DNA of 64,000 nucleotides from Anaerolineales bacterium (GCA_020847435.1 JADLBX010000056.1:1-64000), one strand, 5' to 3'; counted from the first letter of the stretch, positions 8,113 through 17,372 are shown. The notes: generated by a model not told the origin, from the sequence alone. Made by a program: numbers and translations.

Positions 8113-9192
8113 ATGCGCGATATTCTGGCAGACGTCGAAAAATGGATAGACACGGGGGAAACCATCGCGCTCGCCACCGTGATTCAAACCTGGGGCTCGG
8201 CGCCGCGCAAAGTTGGCTCACACATGGCGTTTACCGCGAGCGGAAAGATCGCAGGCTCGGTCAGCGGCGGATGCGTGGAAAACGCGGTCATTGAAGCGGG
8301 GATGCAAACGCTGAAAACCAATCAGCCACAACTGTTGCACTTCGGCGTGGCAGACGAAACGGCTTGGGAAGTCGGTCTTGCTTGTGGCGGAAGCATTGAT
8401 ATTTTTGTCAATAAGTTAAATACAGAATTTTTTCAGCGCCTAAAATCTATTGTGGAAGAAGAACCTCCTGCGATTCATGCTACTGTGATTGCTGGCTCAA
8501 ATAATTTCCTCGGCAAAGAAATCATTATCACCAAAGATAACCAAGTCTTCGGCTCTATCGGCAACGAATGGGACGAACAAGTGTTTAATCTGGCAATGGA
8601 CACGCCAACGTCACGCCGCGTGACGTTAAATGAAGAGACGGAAGTTTTTGTCAATATCATCCAATCACAACCTGCTTTGGTCATTGTCGGCGGCGTGCAT
8701 ATTGCTCAGGCGCTTTCCTCAATGGCGAAAATGCTGGGCTATACAACCGTCCTCGTTGACCCGCGCAAGGCGTGGGGGAGCGAAGAGCGCTTTCCGAATG
8801 TTGATCTCTTGCTTCAGTTGTGGATAGACGAAGCGTTTGCGAAGATAAAAATAAATTCTTCCACCGCGATCGCCAGCCTCACCCACGATCCCAAAATTGA
8901 CGACCCTGCGATAAAACTTGCGTTGAACAGTCCCGCGTTTTACGTCGGCGCGCTGGGAAGCAAGTCTACGACAGCCAAACGCCGCGAACGATTATTGAAC
9001 GACGGCGTGACGGAGAGTCAATTGGCGCGCCTCCACGCGCCGATCGGGCTCGACATCGGCGCATCCACGCCTGAGGAGATCGCCCTCGCCATCATGTCTG
9101 AGGTGGTGAAAAGTTTCAGGAAACAGGCACAGCCCCCTGCGGGGAATCAGGTTGAAGTTAAGAAAGAAGGGGAGTCAATCTCCAGTCTCTAA
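8113..9192 (+). CDS. xdhC: XdhC/CoxI-family molybdenum cofactor insertion protein
   Basis: Chaperone that binds molybdopterin cofactor, supports its sulfuration and delivers it to xanthine-dehydrogenase-type enzymes. The N-terminal XdhC/CoxI domain shows GSAPRKVGSHM and GSVSGGCVE (about 30-60). The C-terminal Rossmann domain begins near 195 with VIVGGVHIAQAL and ends with IGLDIGASTPEEIALAI. Length 359 is usual. The final residues ESISSL are encoded by one of the short dispersed repeats. The next gene begins 53 bases later. Confidence 0.9.
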   Translation: MRDILADVEKWIDTGETIALATVIQTWGSAPRKVGSHMAFTASGKIAGSVSGGCVENAVIEAGMQTLKTNQPQLLHFGVADETAWEVGLACGGSIDIFVNKLNTEFFQRLKSIVEEEPPAIHATVIAGSNNFLGKEIIITKDNQVFGSIGNEWDEQVFNLAMDTPTSRRVTLNEETEVFVNIIQSQPALVIVGGVHIAQALSSMAKMLGYTTVLVDPRKAWGSEERFPNVDLLLQLWIDEAFAKIKINSSTAIASLTHDPKIDDPAIKLALNSPAFYVGALGSKSTTAKRRERLLNDGVTESQLARLHAPIGLDIGASTPEEIALAIMSEVVKSFRKQAQPPAGNQVEVKKEGESISSL

Positions 9193-9240
9193 TTGAGGAG
9201 ATTGCTTCGCTCGTTACACTCGCTCGCAATGACAGAGGTC
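9175..9240. repeat. Short AT-rich unit plus half copy of the TCATTGCGAG repeat
   Basis: The end of xdhC carries CAATCTCCAGTCTCTAATTG. It is followed by GAGGAGATTGCTTCGCTCG and CTCGCAATGACA, which is one arm of the palindromic family seen in full at 13815 and 36040. Confidence 0.6.
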
Positions 9241-9245
9241 ACGTA

Positions 9246-10124
9246 ATGAAACCCGCTCCATTTGAATATCACTCACCCCATACCATCGAAGAAGTTGTCG
9301 CGCTGAAAAGTCAATACGGCGACGAGGCAAAATTTTTGGCGGGCGGACAAAGCCTTGTGCCTGCGATGAATTTTCGCATCGTTCAACCGAGCGTGTTGAT
9401 CGATTTGAACCGCGTGGCGGAGTTGAGTTATATCCGTGAAGAGGGGGAGGCGATCCTCATCGGCTCGATGGCGCGTGAACGGCATTTGGAATTTAACGAA
9501 GCAATAAAAAATAGGACGCCATTGTTGCATGAGGCGGTGCCATTCATCGCTCATCCGCAGATCCGTAACCGCGGCACCATCGGTGGGAGCATCGTCAACG
9601 CTGATCCCGCCGCCGAACTGCCGATGTTGATGATCGCATTGAGCGCCAGACTCAAAGCGAAGAATAAATCGGGCGAGCGCTGGGTCGAAGCCAAAGATTT
9701 TTTTGCAGGGATGTTCACCACCGCGCTCGAACCCGATGAGGCGCTGGTTGAAATCGAATTGCCGTTCGCCAAACCAAATACTGGTTGGTCGTTCACAGAA
9801 GTCGCGCCGCGTGTGGGCGATTACGCCATGATGGGCGTGGCGACGTTGGTGACGCTGGATAAAGATAAAAAATGTACGCAAGCCAAGTTGGTGTATTTGA
9901 ACGCAGGCGATGGACCCGTTGAAGCGTTCGAAGCGGAAGTCCTTTTAGTTGGCAATGTTTTGGATGACAAGTTGATCGAATCAGCCGCTTCGCACGCCAG
10001 CGAAAAGGAGATTACGCCGTTCGGAAATATTCACGCCTCGGCAGATTTTCAGCGGCATTTGGCAAACTCCTTAACCAAGAAAACTTTGAAGCAAGCAGTC
10101 CAACGCGCAGAGGAAACTTTGTAA
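9246..10124 (+). CDS. Molybdenum hydroxylase, FAD-binding medium subunit
   Basis: CoxM/XdhB-type flavoprotein that passes electrons from the iron-sulfur subunit to the final acceptor. The two FAD motifs are seen as AGGQSLVPAMNFR (about 32-44) and TIGGSIVNADPAAELP (about 111-126); a CO-dehydrogenase flavoprotein C-terminal domain follows. At 292 residues it is full length. The stop and the start of the 2Fe-2S gene share one base (TAATG), so the two are translationally coupled. Confidence 0.92.
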   Translation: MKPAPFEYHSPHTIEEVVALKSQYGDEAKFLAGGQSLVPAMNFRIVQPSVLIDLNRVAELSYIREEGEAILIGSMARERHLEFNEAIKNRTPLLHEAVPFIAHPQIRNRGTIGGSIVNADPAAELPMLMIALSARLKAKNKSGERWVEAKDFFAGMFTTALEPDEALVEIELPFAKPNTGWSFTEVAPRVGDYAMMGVATLVTLDKDKKCTQAKLVYLNAGDGPVEAFEAEVLLVGNVLDDKLIESAASHASEKEITPFGNIHASADFQRHLANSLTKKTLKQAVQRAEETL

Positions 10125-10600
10125 TGACGCAAAAATTTGCCATCACGGTCACCGTCAATGGAACGGAATATCAAAGGGATGTCGAACCGCGCATGTTGTT
10201 GAGCGACTTCCTACGCCACGAACTTGGGCTGACGGGTACTCACGTCGGCTGTGAACACGGCGTTTGCGGCGCGTGCACGATTCTCTTCGACGGGGAATCT
10301 GCGCGCTCGTGTTTGACGTTTGCCGTCCAAGCCGATGGACATTCCATCACAACGGTTGAGGGTCTCGCACTCGACGACGATAACCTTCACCCGTTGCAAC
10401 AATCCTTCTGGGAAGCCCACGGACTTCAATGCGGCTACTGCACGCCAGGGATTCTGATGAGCATGGTTCCATTCCTCAAACAGAATCCAAATCCCACCGA
10501 AGATGAAATCCGCCACGCACTTTCGGGGAATCTGTGCCGCTGTACGGGGTATCAGCATGTTGTAGATGCGGTGAAGTTGGCGAGTGAGAAGATGAAGTAA
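10124..10600 (+). CDS. Molybdenum hydroxylase, 2Fe-2S small subunit
   Basis: CoxS/XdhC-type electron-transfer subunit of 158 residues. The N-terminal plant-type ferredoxin domain has CEHGVCGACT and a further Cys at ARSC. The C-terminal helical domain binds the second cluster through QCGYC and NLCRCTGY. The eight cysteines expected of the family are present. Partner genes are the flavoprotein just upstream and, 6.8 kb downstream, the molybdopterin subunit. Confidence 0.95.
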   Translation: MTQKFAITVTVNGTEYQRDVEPRMLLSDFLRHELGLTGTHVGCEHGVCGACTILFDGESARSCLTFAVQADGHSITTVEGLALDDDNLHPLQQSFWEAHGLQCGYCTPGILMSMVPFLKQNPNPTEDEIRHALSGNLCRCTGYQHVVDAVKLASEKMK

Positions 10601-10757
10601 TTGGTAAATAGTAATTGGTTGAACAACTCGGCGGTCGAGTAGCCCGAAGCGACTGCGAAGGGCGTATCGAGACCACCAGTAAGCAAAGAAATTTTGTTGC
10701 AAGAAAACTCTTGGACATCGTTGGTCTCGACTGCTTGCGCTCGACCAACGGAACATA
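10600..10757. repeat. AT-rich tract plus BIME-like palindromic repeat
   Basis: TAATTGGTAAATAGTAATTGG is followed by the pair GGTCGAGTAGCCC...GTATCGAGACCACC and TTGGTCTCGA...GCTCGACCAACG. It fills the spacer before the amidase gene and contains no other feature. Confidence 0.65.
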
Positions 10758-10766
10758 AATGAAATA

Positions 10767-12041
10767 ATGAATACCCAACAACTTAACCATTCCTTCCGAA
10801 ACAATGAAATCTCTCCTCGAGAGTTAGTCTCCAATCTCCAGTCTCTTTTCGATTCCCATGAGCCAAACGTTTTAGCATTCATCCCCGAACCCAACCGCTT
10901 CGACCGTTTGCTCAAAGAGGCGGAAGAACTTGTCAAAAAATATCCCGATGTCGAGAATCGCCCTCCACTTTTTGGCATGACCGTCGGCGTGAAAGACATT
11001 TTCCACGTAGATGGTTTCGTCACGCAAGCGGGAAGCAAACTCCCTGCTGAAGCGCTGCAAGGTGCGGAAGCCGCGAGCGTGACTCGACTCAAAAATGCGG
11101 GCGCGCTGATCATGGGCAAGACTGTCACCACCGAGTTTGCCTACTTCACGCCAGGCCCCACGCGCAACCCGCATAATTCCGAACACACGCCAGGCGGTTC
11201 GAGCAGTGGTTCGGCGGCGGCAGTTGGCGCGGGGATGTGCGACCTCGCTCTCGGTACGCAGACCATTGGCTCGGTGATTCGTCCCGCCGCGTTTTGCGGT
11301 GTGGTTGGATTCAAGCCGACATACGAAAGAATCTCCCGCGCGGGGGTCATTCCGCTTTCGCCGACGTTCGATCATGTTGGGTTTTTTACAAGCGATGTTG
11401 CGACGGCAAATCGAGTTGCAAGTGTGCTGATCGGAGATTGGAGACTGGAAACTGTTGCTCGTAAACCGACTCTTGGGATTCCCGAAGGTCCATATTTGGA
11501 TTGCGCTTCCAAAGAAGGTCTCGCTCATTTTGAGAGCATCTGCAAATTACTAAGCGCTAATTACGAATTACGTTCTATCTCAGTCATGGATGACTTTCAA
11601 GAAATCCGCAATCGTCACGACGCCATCATGTCCTACGACGCCTCCCAAGTCCACAAAGATTGGTTCGCCAAACACGAATCCCTCTACTCCGCCAAATTCT
11701 CCGATTTAATCCATCGCGGTCAATCAATTACTAATTACCAATTACAGCTTTCAGCGCGTGATTCCTTCCGCACCTCTCTCACCCAAACCATGACCGACAA
11801 CAACCTCGACCTCTGGCTCTGCCCTCCCGCCATCGGACCCGCGCCAAAGGGACTCGACTCCACTGGCGACCCTGTCATGTGCCTGCCGTGGACTCAAATC
11901 GGCTTTCCTGCCATCAATATCCCAACGACCAAAAATGAAGAAGGTTTGCCACTCGGTTTACAACTCGTCGGCAAATGGAATGCGGATGAATCTCTGCTCG
12001 CCTGGGCAGAGGAGATTAAAAAAGTGGTGAGAAAAATATGA
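10767..12041 (+). CDS. Amidase-signature family amidohydrolase
   Basis: Ser-cisSer-Lys amidase of 424 residues: Lys in VGVKDIF (K76), the Gly/Ser loop TPGGSSSGSAAAVG (about 141-154) and the nucleophile Ser in TIGSVIRPA (S169). The substrate cannot be read from sequence. In this cluster a small half-amide such as malonamate or oxamate, the product of a carbamoyltransferase step, would fit, but that is inference. Four segments are encoded by dispersed AT-rich repeats: near residues 20-28, 224-231, about 263-270 and about 320-328. They lie in frame and away from the catalytic motifs. Confidence 0.85.
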   Translation: MNTQQLNHSFRNNEISPRELVSNLQSLFDSHEPNVLAFIPEPNRFDRLLKEAEELVKKYPDVENRPPLFGMTVGVKDIFHVDGFVTQAGSKLPAEALQGAEAASVTRLKNAGALIMGKTVTTEFAYFTPGPTRNPHNSEHTPGGSSSGSAAAVGAGMCDLALGTQTIGSVIRPAAFCGVVGFKPTYERISRAGVIPLSPTFDHVGFFTSDVATANRVASVLIGDWRLETVARKPTLGIPEGPYLDCASKEGLAHFESICKLLSANYELRSISVMDDFQEIRNRHDAIMSYDASQVHKDWFAKHESLYSAKFSDLIHRGQSITNYQLQLSARDSFRTSLTQTMTDNNLDLWLCPPAIGPAPKGLDSTGDPVMCLPWTQIGFPAINIPTTKNEEGLPLGLQLVGKWNADESLLAWAEEIKKVVRKI

Positions 12042-12117
12042 CCTCTGTATCGCGACATTCATGTCGCCCTTTATACAAAAGCGAAATAAATGTTGCGTTA
12101 CGGGATGCGAGAACAAT

Positions 12118-13794
12118 ATGACGGTTATCAAATGGAACGTCCGCGCAGGCACCTATTACGACTCGGTTGTGTTGATGCAACTTCAGCGTGGCTTGCTTGA
12201 ACTGGACGGCGTGATCGACGCGGGTGTGGTCATGGCGACGCCTGCTAACAAAGATTTGCTTGCGACGAACAACCTCCTGCCAGATACTGTCTCAGCCAAT
12301 CCCGATGATTTGCTTATCGTCGTCAAAGCCGACGATGATTCTTCTGCCGAAAATGCAATCAATCAAGTGGACGAACTCCTCACAAGGCGAAAATCATCTT
12401 CGGTTTCAGAAGATTTCCGCCCGCGAAGTTTATCCGCCGCAGTCAAACAATTGCCCGAAGCGCATTGGGTCTTAATTTCCGTCCCTGGGCGATATGCCGC
12501 AGGTGTGGCGCGTGAAGCGCTTGATCTCGGCAAACACGTTTTCCTTTACAGCGACAACGTTTCGCTTGAGGATGAAATTGCGTTGAAGAAAACTGCACGA
12601 GAGAAAGGTCTGCTCGTGATGGGACCCGATTGCGGTACGGCGATTATCAACGGCGTCGGGTTGGGATTTGCGAATCGAGTGAGGCGCGGGGATATCGGCG
12701 TGGTCGGCGCGTCTGGCACGGGCACACAAGCGGTGACGGCGCAGATTCATAATCTCGGCACGGGCATCTCGCACGCCATCGGCACAGGCGGACGAGATTT
12801 AAAATCTGATGTTGGTGCAATTACTGCCCATCAAGCCCTTGATGCGTTGAAGCGTGACGACGAAACGAAAGTCATTGTGTTGATCTCCAAGCCTCCTTCG
12901 CCCGACGTTGCCACAAGTCTCATCTCTGCCGCGCAAAATGCGGACAAACCTGTTGTGGTTTATTTCATCGGCTACCCTCCGCCCGCGAGAAAGATTGGCA
13001 ATTTGCATTTTGCGATCAGTCTCAGCGAAGCGGCAGAAACAGCAGTAAATGGTAATTGGGAATTAGTAATTGACAAAAAATTACCAATTACTAATTACTA
13101 CTTACGAGGCTTGTTCTCTGGCGGAACCCTCGCCTATGAAACCCTACTCGGTTTGCAAGCCAGCCTCACGCCAATTTACTCCAACGCCCCAATTACAAAT
13201 TACCAATTACTCGATGATCCCCTCCACAGCCGCGCCCACACCATCATAGACCTCGGCGACGAGTTCTTCATGGTCGGGCGTTTGCATCCGATGATCGATA
13301 ACGATCTGCGGATTCGACGAATGAAGCAGGAAGCCGCCGACCCTGAGGTGGGGATGATCCTCTTCGACGTGGTCCTCGGCGAAGGTTCGCATCTTAATCC
13401 GACGGGAGAGCTGGTCCCCGCCATTCGAGCGATCCAAGCCTCGAGAAAAGACATCGAGTTTGCGGCAATGGTCATCGGCACGGACGACGACCCGCAGAAT
13501 CTCCAATCTCAAATCTCTGCGTTGGAAGAAGCGGGAGTGAAAGTTTTCCGTACAGCGACAGAAACCGTTGAATATGTCAGTTTGAAATTCGGCGCTAACA
13601 AACAAAATCAATTTACGCCTGTAAACCTTGAACAACTCAAGCAACCCCTCGCCGCCATCAACGTCGGTTTGGAATCATTTTACGAAAGCCTCATCTCGCA
13701 AGGCGCACAAGCCGTGCACGTCGAATGGAAACCGCCAGCGGGAGGCAATGAAAAAATGGCGGCGTTGTTAGCGAGGATGAAATCAAAAAAGTAA
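12118..13794 (+). CDS. fdrA: FdrA/AllF family protein (oxamate carbamoyltransferase-type subunit)
   Basis: Acyl-CoA-synthetase-like protein of 558 residues from the chosen ATG; E. coli FdrA has 555. The N-terminus VRAGTYYDSVVLMQ and GVVMATPANKDLL are diagnostic. A CoA-binding-like Rossmann domain (MGPDCGTAIINGVGLGF, then GVVGASGTGTQAVTAQI) is followed by a ligase-CoA-like domain. In E. coli FdrA, YlbE and YlbF (AllFGH) make oxamate and carbamoyl phosphate from oxalurate. AllG follows at once and AllH lies 12 kb away. Two stretches (13049-13105 and 13189-13210) and a shorter one at 13498 are dispersed repeats read in frame. Confidence 0.88.
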   Translation: MTVIKWNVRAGTYYDSVVLMQLQRGLLELDGVIDAGVVMATPANKDLLATNNLLPDTVSANPDDLLIVVKADDDSSAENAINQVDELLTRRKSSSVSEDFRPRSLSAAVKQLPEAHWVLISVPGRYAAGVAREALDLGKHVFLYSDNVSLEDEIALKKTAREKGLLVMGPDCGTAIINGVGLGFANRVRRGDIGVVGASGTGTQAVTAQIHNLGTGISHAIGTGGRDLKSDVGAITAHQALDALKRDDETKVIVLISKPPSPDVATSLISAAQNADKPVVVYFIGYPPPARKIGNLHFAISLSEAAETAVNGNWELVIDKKLPITNYYLRGLFSGGTLAYETLLGLQASLTPIYSNAPITNYQLLDDPLHSRAHTIIDLGDEFFMVGRLHPMIDNDLRIRRMKQEAADPEVGMILFDVVLGEGSHLNPTGELVPAIRAIQASRKDIEFAAMVIGTDDDPQNLQSQISALEEAGVKVFRTATETVEYVSLKFGANKQNQFTPVNLEQLKQPLAAINVGLESFYESLISQGAQAVHVEWKPPAGGNEKMAALLARMKSKK

Positions 13795-13814
13795 TTGATA
13801 AATGTAACTGCTCA

Positions 13815-13981
13815 GCCATGTCGTTGCGAGGAGGGCTCTTGCTCTTCCCGACGAAGCAATCTCCTGTTACTAGGAGACTGCTTCGGCAAAAACCAAGAGC
13901 GCCTCGCAGCGACATAATCGAGTATGACTCCAATGCCCGAGCAGTTACTTAGTAAATGGTAATTACCAATTACGAATTACA
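13815..13981. repeat. TCATTGCGAG-family palindrome plus AT-rich tract
   Basis: ATGTCGTTGCGAGGAGGGC and CGAAGCAATCTCCTG are mirrored by GGAGACTGCTTCGG and GCCTCGCAGCGACAT, an imperfect inverted repeat of about 105 bases. It is followed by GGTAATTACCAATTACGAA. Nothing else occupies the fdrA-allG spacer. Confidence 0.65.
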
Positions 13982-13992
13982 CGGAGACAAAT

Positions 13993-15237
13993 ATGGACAT
14001 AGATAACGCAAACACCACCGCTGTAAACCGAATGATGGAAGCGAGACCAATCTTGAAATCCGTCGCGACGGCGAAAGATGTCATCCCTGGGATGAAGGAT
14101 AATCTCTTCCTCCATGCGGGTCCGCCGATCGAGTGGGGGCGGATGTCGGGTCCGCTGAAAGGGGCGATCATTGGGGCGATGCTGTTCGAGGGCGTAGCGG
14201 CGTCCGAAGCAGAGGCAACTAAAATGGCGGAAAGAGGCGAGGTCGAATTCGACGCGTGTCATCATCACGGCGCGGTCGGTCCGATGGCGGGAGTTACATC
14301 CGCTTCGATGAAAGTCTATGTCGTGGAAAATGTCGAGCATGGGAATAAATCGTTTTCCAATTTAAACGAAGGCTACGGAAAAGTTTTGCGATACGGCGCG
14401 TACAGCGAAGAGGTGTTGAAAAAATTGCATTGGATGAACGATGTGTTGGGCGTCGCGTTGGCGGACGCGCTGGCGGCGTCGAATGGAATTGACTTGCGCG
14501 CGTTGATGTCTGAGGCGCTGCACATGGGCGACGAGGGACATAACCGCAACAAGGCTGGGTCGCTGTTGTATTTGAAGTTGATCGCGCCGTTGATCGCAAA
14601 GACGATGAAAGATAACGCGGCGATGTCTGAGGTGCTGCAATTTTTGGGCGACAACGCGTTGAGCGTGTTGAATCCCGTGATGGCGGCGTGCAAAGCGATG
14701 ACCGATGCGGCGCACGGCGTGGAGGGTTCGACGATTGTGACGACGATGGCGCGAAATGGAACGGATTTTGGAATCCGTGTGAGCGGACTCGGAGAACGGC
14801 AATGGTTCACGGCTCCCGCTGAAATTCCAGTTGGTTTATTTTTCTCAGGCTATTCTCAAGCCGACGCCAATCCCGACATCGGCGACAGCGCCATCACCGA
14901 AACCGCAGGCATCGGCGGATTTGCCATGGCAACCGCGCCCGCCATTGTGACGTTCATCGGCGGCACGCCAAAAGATGCGATGAACGCAACTTTGGAAATG
15001 TATGAAATTACATTTGCCGAAAGCAAATTCTTCACCATGCCCTCGCTCGATTTTCGAGGCACACCGACGGGAATTGATATTCGTAAAGTGGTTGAGTTGG
15101 GAATTACACCGCGCATTAACACAGGCATTGCACATAAAAATGCAGGCGTTGGGCAAGTCGGCGCGGGGTTGGTGAGACCTCCGCTTGCGATTTTTGAGGA
15201 GGCGTTGGTGGCGTTTGCGGAGAAGTACCAGTTGTAA
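13993..15237 (+). CDS. allG: AllG/YlbE family protein (DUF1116)
   Basis: A 414-residue DUF1116 protein, the AllG-type subunit of the FdrA-dependent carbamoyltransferase. Start supported by ACGGAGAC 5 bases upstream. Recognisable blocks are GPPIEWGRMSGPLKGA (about 43-58), FDACHHHGAVGPMAG (about 86-100), the DEGHNRN stretch near 176 and GIAHKNAGVGQVGAG near the end. The His-rich HHHG block and the conserved Asn/Gly segments probably bind substrate. It follows FdrA directly, as AllF and AllG do in enterobacteria. Confidence 0.88.
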   Translation: MDIDNANTTAVNRMMEARPILKSVATAKDVIPGMKDNLFLHAGPPIEWGRMSGPLKGAIIGAMLFEGVAASEAEATKMAERGEVEFDACHHHGAVGPMAGVTSASMKVYVVENVEHGNKSFSNLNEGYGKVLRYGAYSEEVLKKLHWMNDVLGVALADALAASNGIDLRALMSEALHMGDEGHNRNKAGSLLYLKLIAPLIAKTMKDNAAMSEVLQFLGDNALSVLNPVMAACKAMTDAAHGVEGSTIVTTMARNGTDFGIRVSGLGERQWFTAPAEIPVGLFFSGYSQADANPDIGDSAITETAGIGGFAMATAPAIVTFIGGTPKDAMNATLEMYEITFAESKFFTMPSLDFRGTPTGIDIRKVVELGITPRINTGIAHKNAGVGQVGAGLVRPPLAIFEEALVAFAEKYQL

Positions 15238-15262
15238 GTGGTAAATAGTAATTGGTAATTGG
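15236..15262. repeat. AT-rich repeat GTAAATAGTAATTGGTAATT
   Basis: Short tract of the same family as in fdrA, between allG and the four-helix-bundle gene. The GGAGG at its end serves as the ribosome site of the next gene. Confidence 0.6.
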
Positions 15263-15273
15263 AGGAGGTTATC

Positions 15274-15753
15274 ATGTCTGCTACGTTTGAGAATTTAAGG
15301 GTTTTGCAAAGCGCTGAGGAGATTGCCGACTCGGTGTGGAAGCGCGTTGTTAAATGGGATGAGTTTGCAAAAGACGTTGTCGGAAAGCAAATAACCCGTT
15401 CAGCCGATTCGGTTGGGGCGAATATCGCTGAATCGTTTGGCAGGTTTAATTTCGGAGAAAAACTGCAATTTCTGTATTACTCGCGCGGGAGTATTTTTGA
15501 AACGAAGTTCTGGTTGAATCGAACGAAAGTGCGTGAGTTACTGAAACCTGACGAAGTGGAGGAATATGTCACAAGGCTGACAGACTTGGCGCGTCAGTTG
15601 AACACGTTTGCAGGCGGGTTGAAGGTGGTTCGAGCGGAGCAGAAATCAAAGCCTGCTGTTCGAGAAGAACAAGCCGAATACCTTGCAATTACGCTTGACG
15701 ATCTGCCTGACCCGCTCTTCAACGAAGCCGATCTATCTTGGCTGAATTCATAG
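15274..15753 (+). CDS. Four-helix-bundle protein (23S rRNA intervening-sequence family)
   Basis: A 159-residue S23/four-helix-bundle protein. Start at 15274 because GGAGGAGG lies 8 bases upstream. Family marks are TRSADSVGANIAESFGR (about 44-60) and FLYYSRGSIFET, in which helices pack into a pentameric bundle. Members occur inside 23S rRNA intervening sequences or as stand-alone genes; their function is unknown. It seems an insertion between the catabolic genes and has AT-rich repeats on both sides. Confidence 0.85.
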   Translation: MSATFENLRVLQSAEEIADSVWKRVVKWDEFAKDVVGKQITRSADSVGANIAESFGRFNFGEKLQFLYYSRGSIFETKFWLNRTKVRELLKPDEVEEYVTRLTDLARQLNTFAGGLKVVRAEQKSKPAVREEQAEYLAITLDDLPDPLFNEADLSWLNS

Positions 15754-15754
15754 C

Positions 15755-15781
15755 CAACCAATTACCAATTACTAATTACCC
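15755..15781. repeat. AT-rich repeat ACCAATTACCAATTACTAAT
   Basis: Another copy of the short AT-rich unit, in the opposite orientation to the copy at 15236. The two copies bracket the four-helix-bundle gene. Confidence 0.65.
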
Positions 15782-15802
15782 ATATCACACAAGGAGTTCC
15801 CC

Positions 15803-16585
15803 ATGACCAAAATCTACGACCTCTCGCAAGACCTCAACGCTGACGCGTCCTTCTGGCCCTTTTACCCGCCGTTTGAGGTGAAGTATATCAAGCGCAAATC
15901 GGAGCATGGAGTCAACGCGCAGTACATCCAAACGTCCAATCACATGGGCACGCACCTCGACGCGCCGAAGCATTTTGTGACCAAGGGCAAGACCATTGAC
16001 CAGATTCCCATCGAGTGGTGCTACGGACCTGGCGTGATCGTTGACCTGAGCGACATGCTCGACGATGTCGGCTTGTTCACGCCCGAAGATATTGAAAAAC
16101 GCGCCGAAGTGAAAGACGGCGACATTCTTTTCATTCACACAGGCTGGCACAAATATTCGTTCTTCAGCCCCGAAGCGGACGAAGAACGCTACATCCAGCG
16201 ACATCCAGGTCCGCATTACAGCATCTGCGACTGGTTGCTGAAAAAGAAGATTCACATCTGGGGCGTGGACATGATCTCCACCGACCACCCGATGAACCTG
16301 CCCATCGGTCGCTTCCTCGGCAAGGGCGGATTGGAGCATTGGCAGAAAGTCCGCAAGTTGACCGAGTCCAAATTCGGCGCGGACAAAATGGACGAGTTGT
16401 TCCCCGACTCGGCATATCAACTCACGCACAACGCCTTGTTCCCGCATGATTGCATGCACGTCGAAAATCTCGGCGGCGACATTGGCTTGAAAGAACTGCA
16501 TAACAAACGCATCACCCTCGGCGTCTTCCCGTGGAAGTTCAAAGGCGGCGAAGCCGCGTTTTGCCGCGCGGTGGCGTGGGCGTAA
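15803..16585 (+). CDS. Cyclase-family metal-dependent hydrolase (PF04199)
   Basis: A 260-residue member of the kynurenine formamidase/isatin hydrolase superfamily. The metal-binding signature is HMGTHLDAPKHF (about 47-58), with HTGWHKYSF and WGVDMISTDHP further on and the catalytic His/Glu of HDCMHVENL near 213-221. Family enzymes hydrolyse N-formyl or cyclic amide bonds. Placed between AllG and a molybdenum hydroxylase, it is a candidate for opening a hydroxylated heterocycle, but its substrate is unknown. Good ribosome site AAGGAG at 15791. Confidence 0.87.
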   Translation: MTKIYDLSQDLNADASFWPFYPPFEVKYIKRKSEHGVNAQYIQTSNHMGTHLDAPKHFVTKGKTIDQIPIEWCYGPGVIVDLSDMLDDVGLFTPEDIEKRAEVKDGDILFIHTGWHKYSFFSPEADEERYIQRHPGPHYSICDWLLKKKIHIWGVDMISTDHPMNLPIGRFLGKGGLEHWQKVRKLTESKFGADKMDELFPDSAYQLTHNALFPHDCMHVENLGGDIGLKELHNKRITLGVFPWKFKGGEAAFCRAVAWA

Positions 16586-16588
16586 GCA

Positions 16589-16730
16589 ACCCGTTGGTCG
16601 AGTAGTGGCGCGTGATCTTCGCGCCACGTACCGAGACCAAAGGCTAGAATCAAACAATTGCGAACTTGAAGCCCTGTGGTCTCGGTACGCCCTTCGACTT
16701 GCACTCGGGGCTACTCGACCACCGAGTTGG
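16589..16730. repeat. BIME-like palindromic repeat
   Basis: TTGGTCGAGTAG...GTACCGAGACCAAAGG on the left and TGGTCTCGGTACGCCC...GGGGCTACTCGACCACCG on the right, with a middle AATCAAACAATTG. The left half contains a GTGGCGCG/CGCGCCAC mini-hairpin. Confidence 0.75.
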
Positions 16731-16749
16731 GAAGAAATAAGAATTTATT

Positions 16750-17055
16750 ATGGCATGGATGTATATCCTAAAATGCGCTGACGATTCGTATTATGTCGGC
16801 TCGACAAAGAATCTTGATTTGCGGATTGCTCAACACCAATCAGGTAAAGGTTCGAGATATACATCAGGACGCTTGCCTATTGAACTTGTTTACGGTGAAG
16901 AGTATGACAGAGTATCAGATGCATATTATCGCGAAAAGCAAGTCCAAAACTGGAGCAGGGCAAAGAGAGAAGCATTGATAGGCGGCAATACGGAATTGCT
17001 CCCGCCGCTTGCGAAGAAGAAGTTTGTGAAGAAACAAAAGTCGCTGGTCGAGTAG
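16750..17055 (+). CDS. GIY-YIG nuclease-domain protein
   Basis: A 101-residue single-domain protein of the UPF0213/YhbQ-like group. MYILKCADDSYYVGSTKNL supplies the GIY-YIG strand pair, followed by the Arg of LRIAQH and a Glu in the REKQVQNW helix, which match catalytic positions of the fold. Function in cells is not settled for these small members. The last four codons (SLVE) and the stop are made by the first arm of the following repeat. Confidence 0.88.
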   Translation: MAWMYILKCADDSYYVGSTKNLDLRIAQHQSGKGSRYTSGRLPIELVYGEEYDRVSDAYYREKQVQNWSRAKREALIGGNTELLPPLAKKKFVKKQKSLVE

Positions 17056-17358
17056 GACTGGATGCTCTTTCCAGTCCGTATCGAGACCAGAGGCTAGAAT
17101 CAAACAATTGGGACCTTGAACACCTGTGGTCTCGGTACGCCCTCCGCTATCGCTTCGGGCTACTCGACCACCGAGTGCATAAGTAATCCGTTGGTCGAGC
17201 GTCGCGTCGAGCTTGTCGAGACGTAGGCGGTGATCTTCCGCCGTATCGAGACCAAAGGTTAACAAGAGACAACTTGTTACAAAAATTGCTTTACGGCGTG
17301 GTGGTCTCGGTACGTCCTTCGCAAACATCGCTCAGGGCTACTCGACCACCGAGTATGA
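17040..17358. repeat. Two tandem BIME-like palindromic repeats
   Basis: Copy one spans 17040-17175 and copy two 17188-17358. Each has left arms TGGTCGAGTAG or TTGGTCGAGCG with GTATCGAGACCA, and right arms TGGTCTCGGTACG with GGGCTACTCGACCACCGAG. The middle AATCAAACAATTG of copy one matches the copy at 16589. No gene lies here; the next start is at 17373. Confidence 0.75.
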
Positions 17359-17372
17359 ATGATAGGAGAATT

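Noticed and set aside
15785-16657. 290-codon minus-strand frame opposite the cyclase-family gene
   Set aside because: Antisense shadow that enters a dispersed repeat at its start.
16589-17358. Tandem palindromes as a possible CRISPR array
   Set aside because: Units are about 140-170 bases, mirrored and unequal, with no regular short repeat and unique spacers, and no cas gene is present.
17274-17372. N-terminal extension of the Mo-subunit frame
   Set aside because: The 33 extra codons lie in a palindromic repeat; the ATG at 17373 has a good ribosome site and the standard N-terminus.
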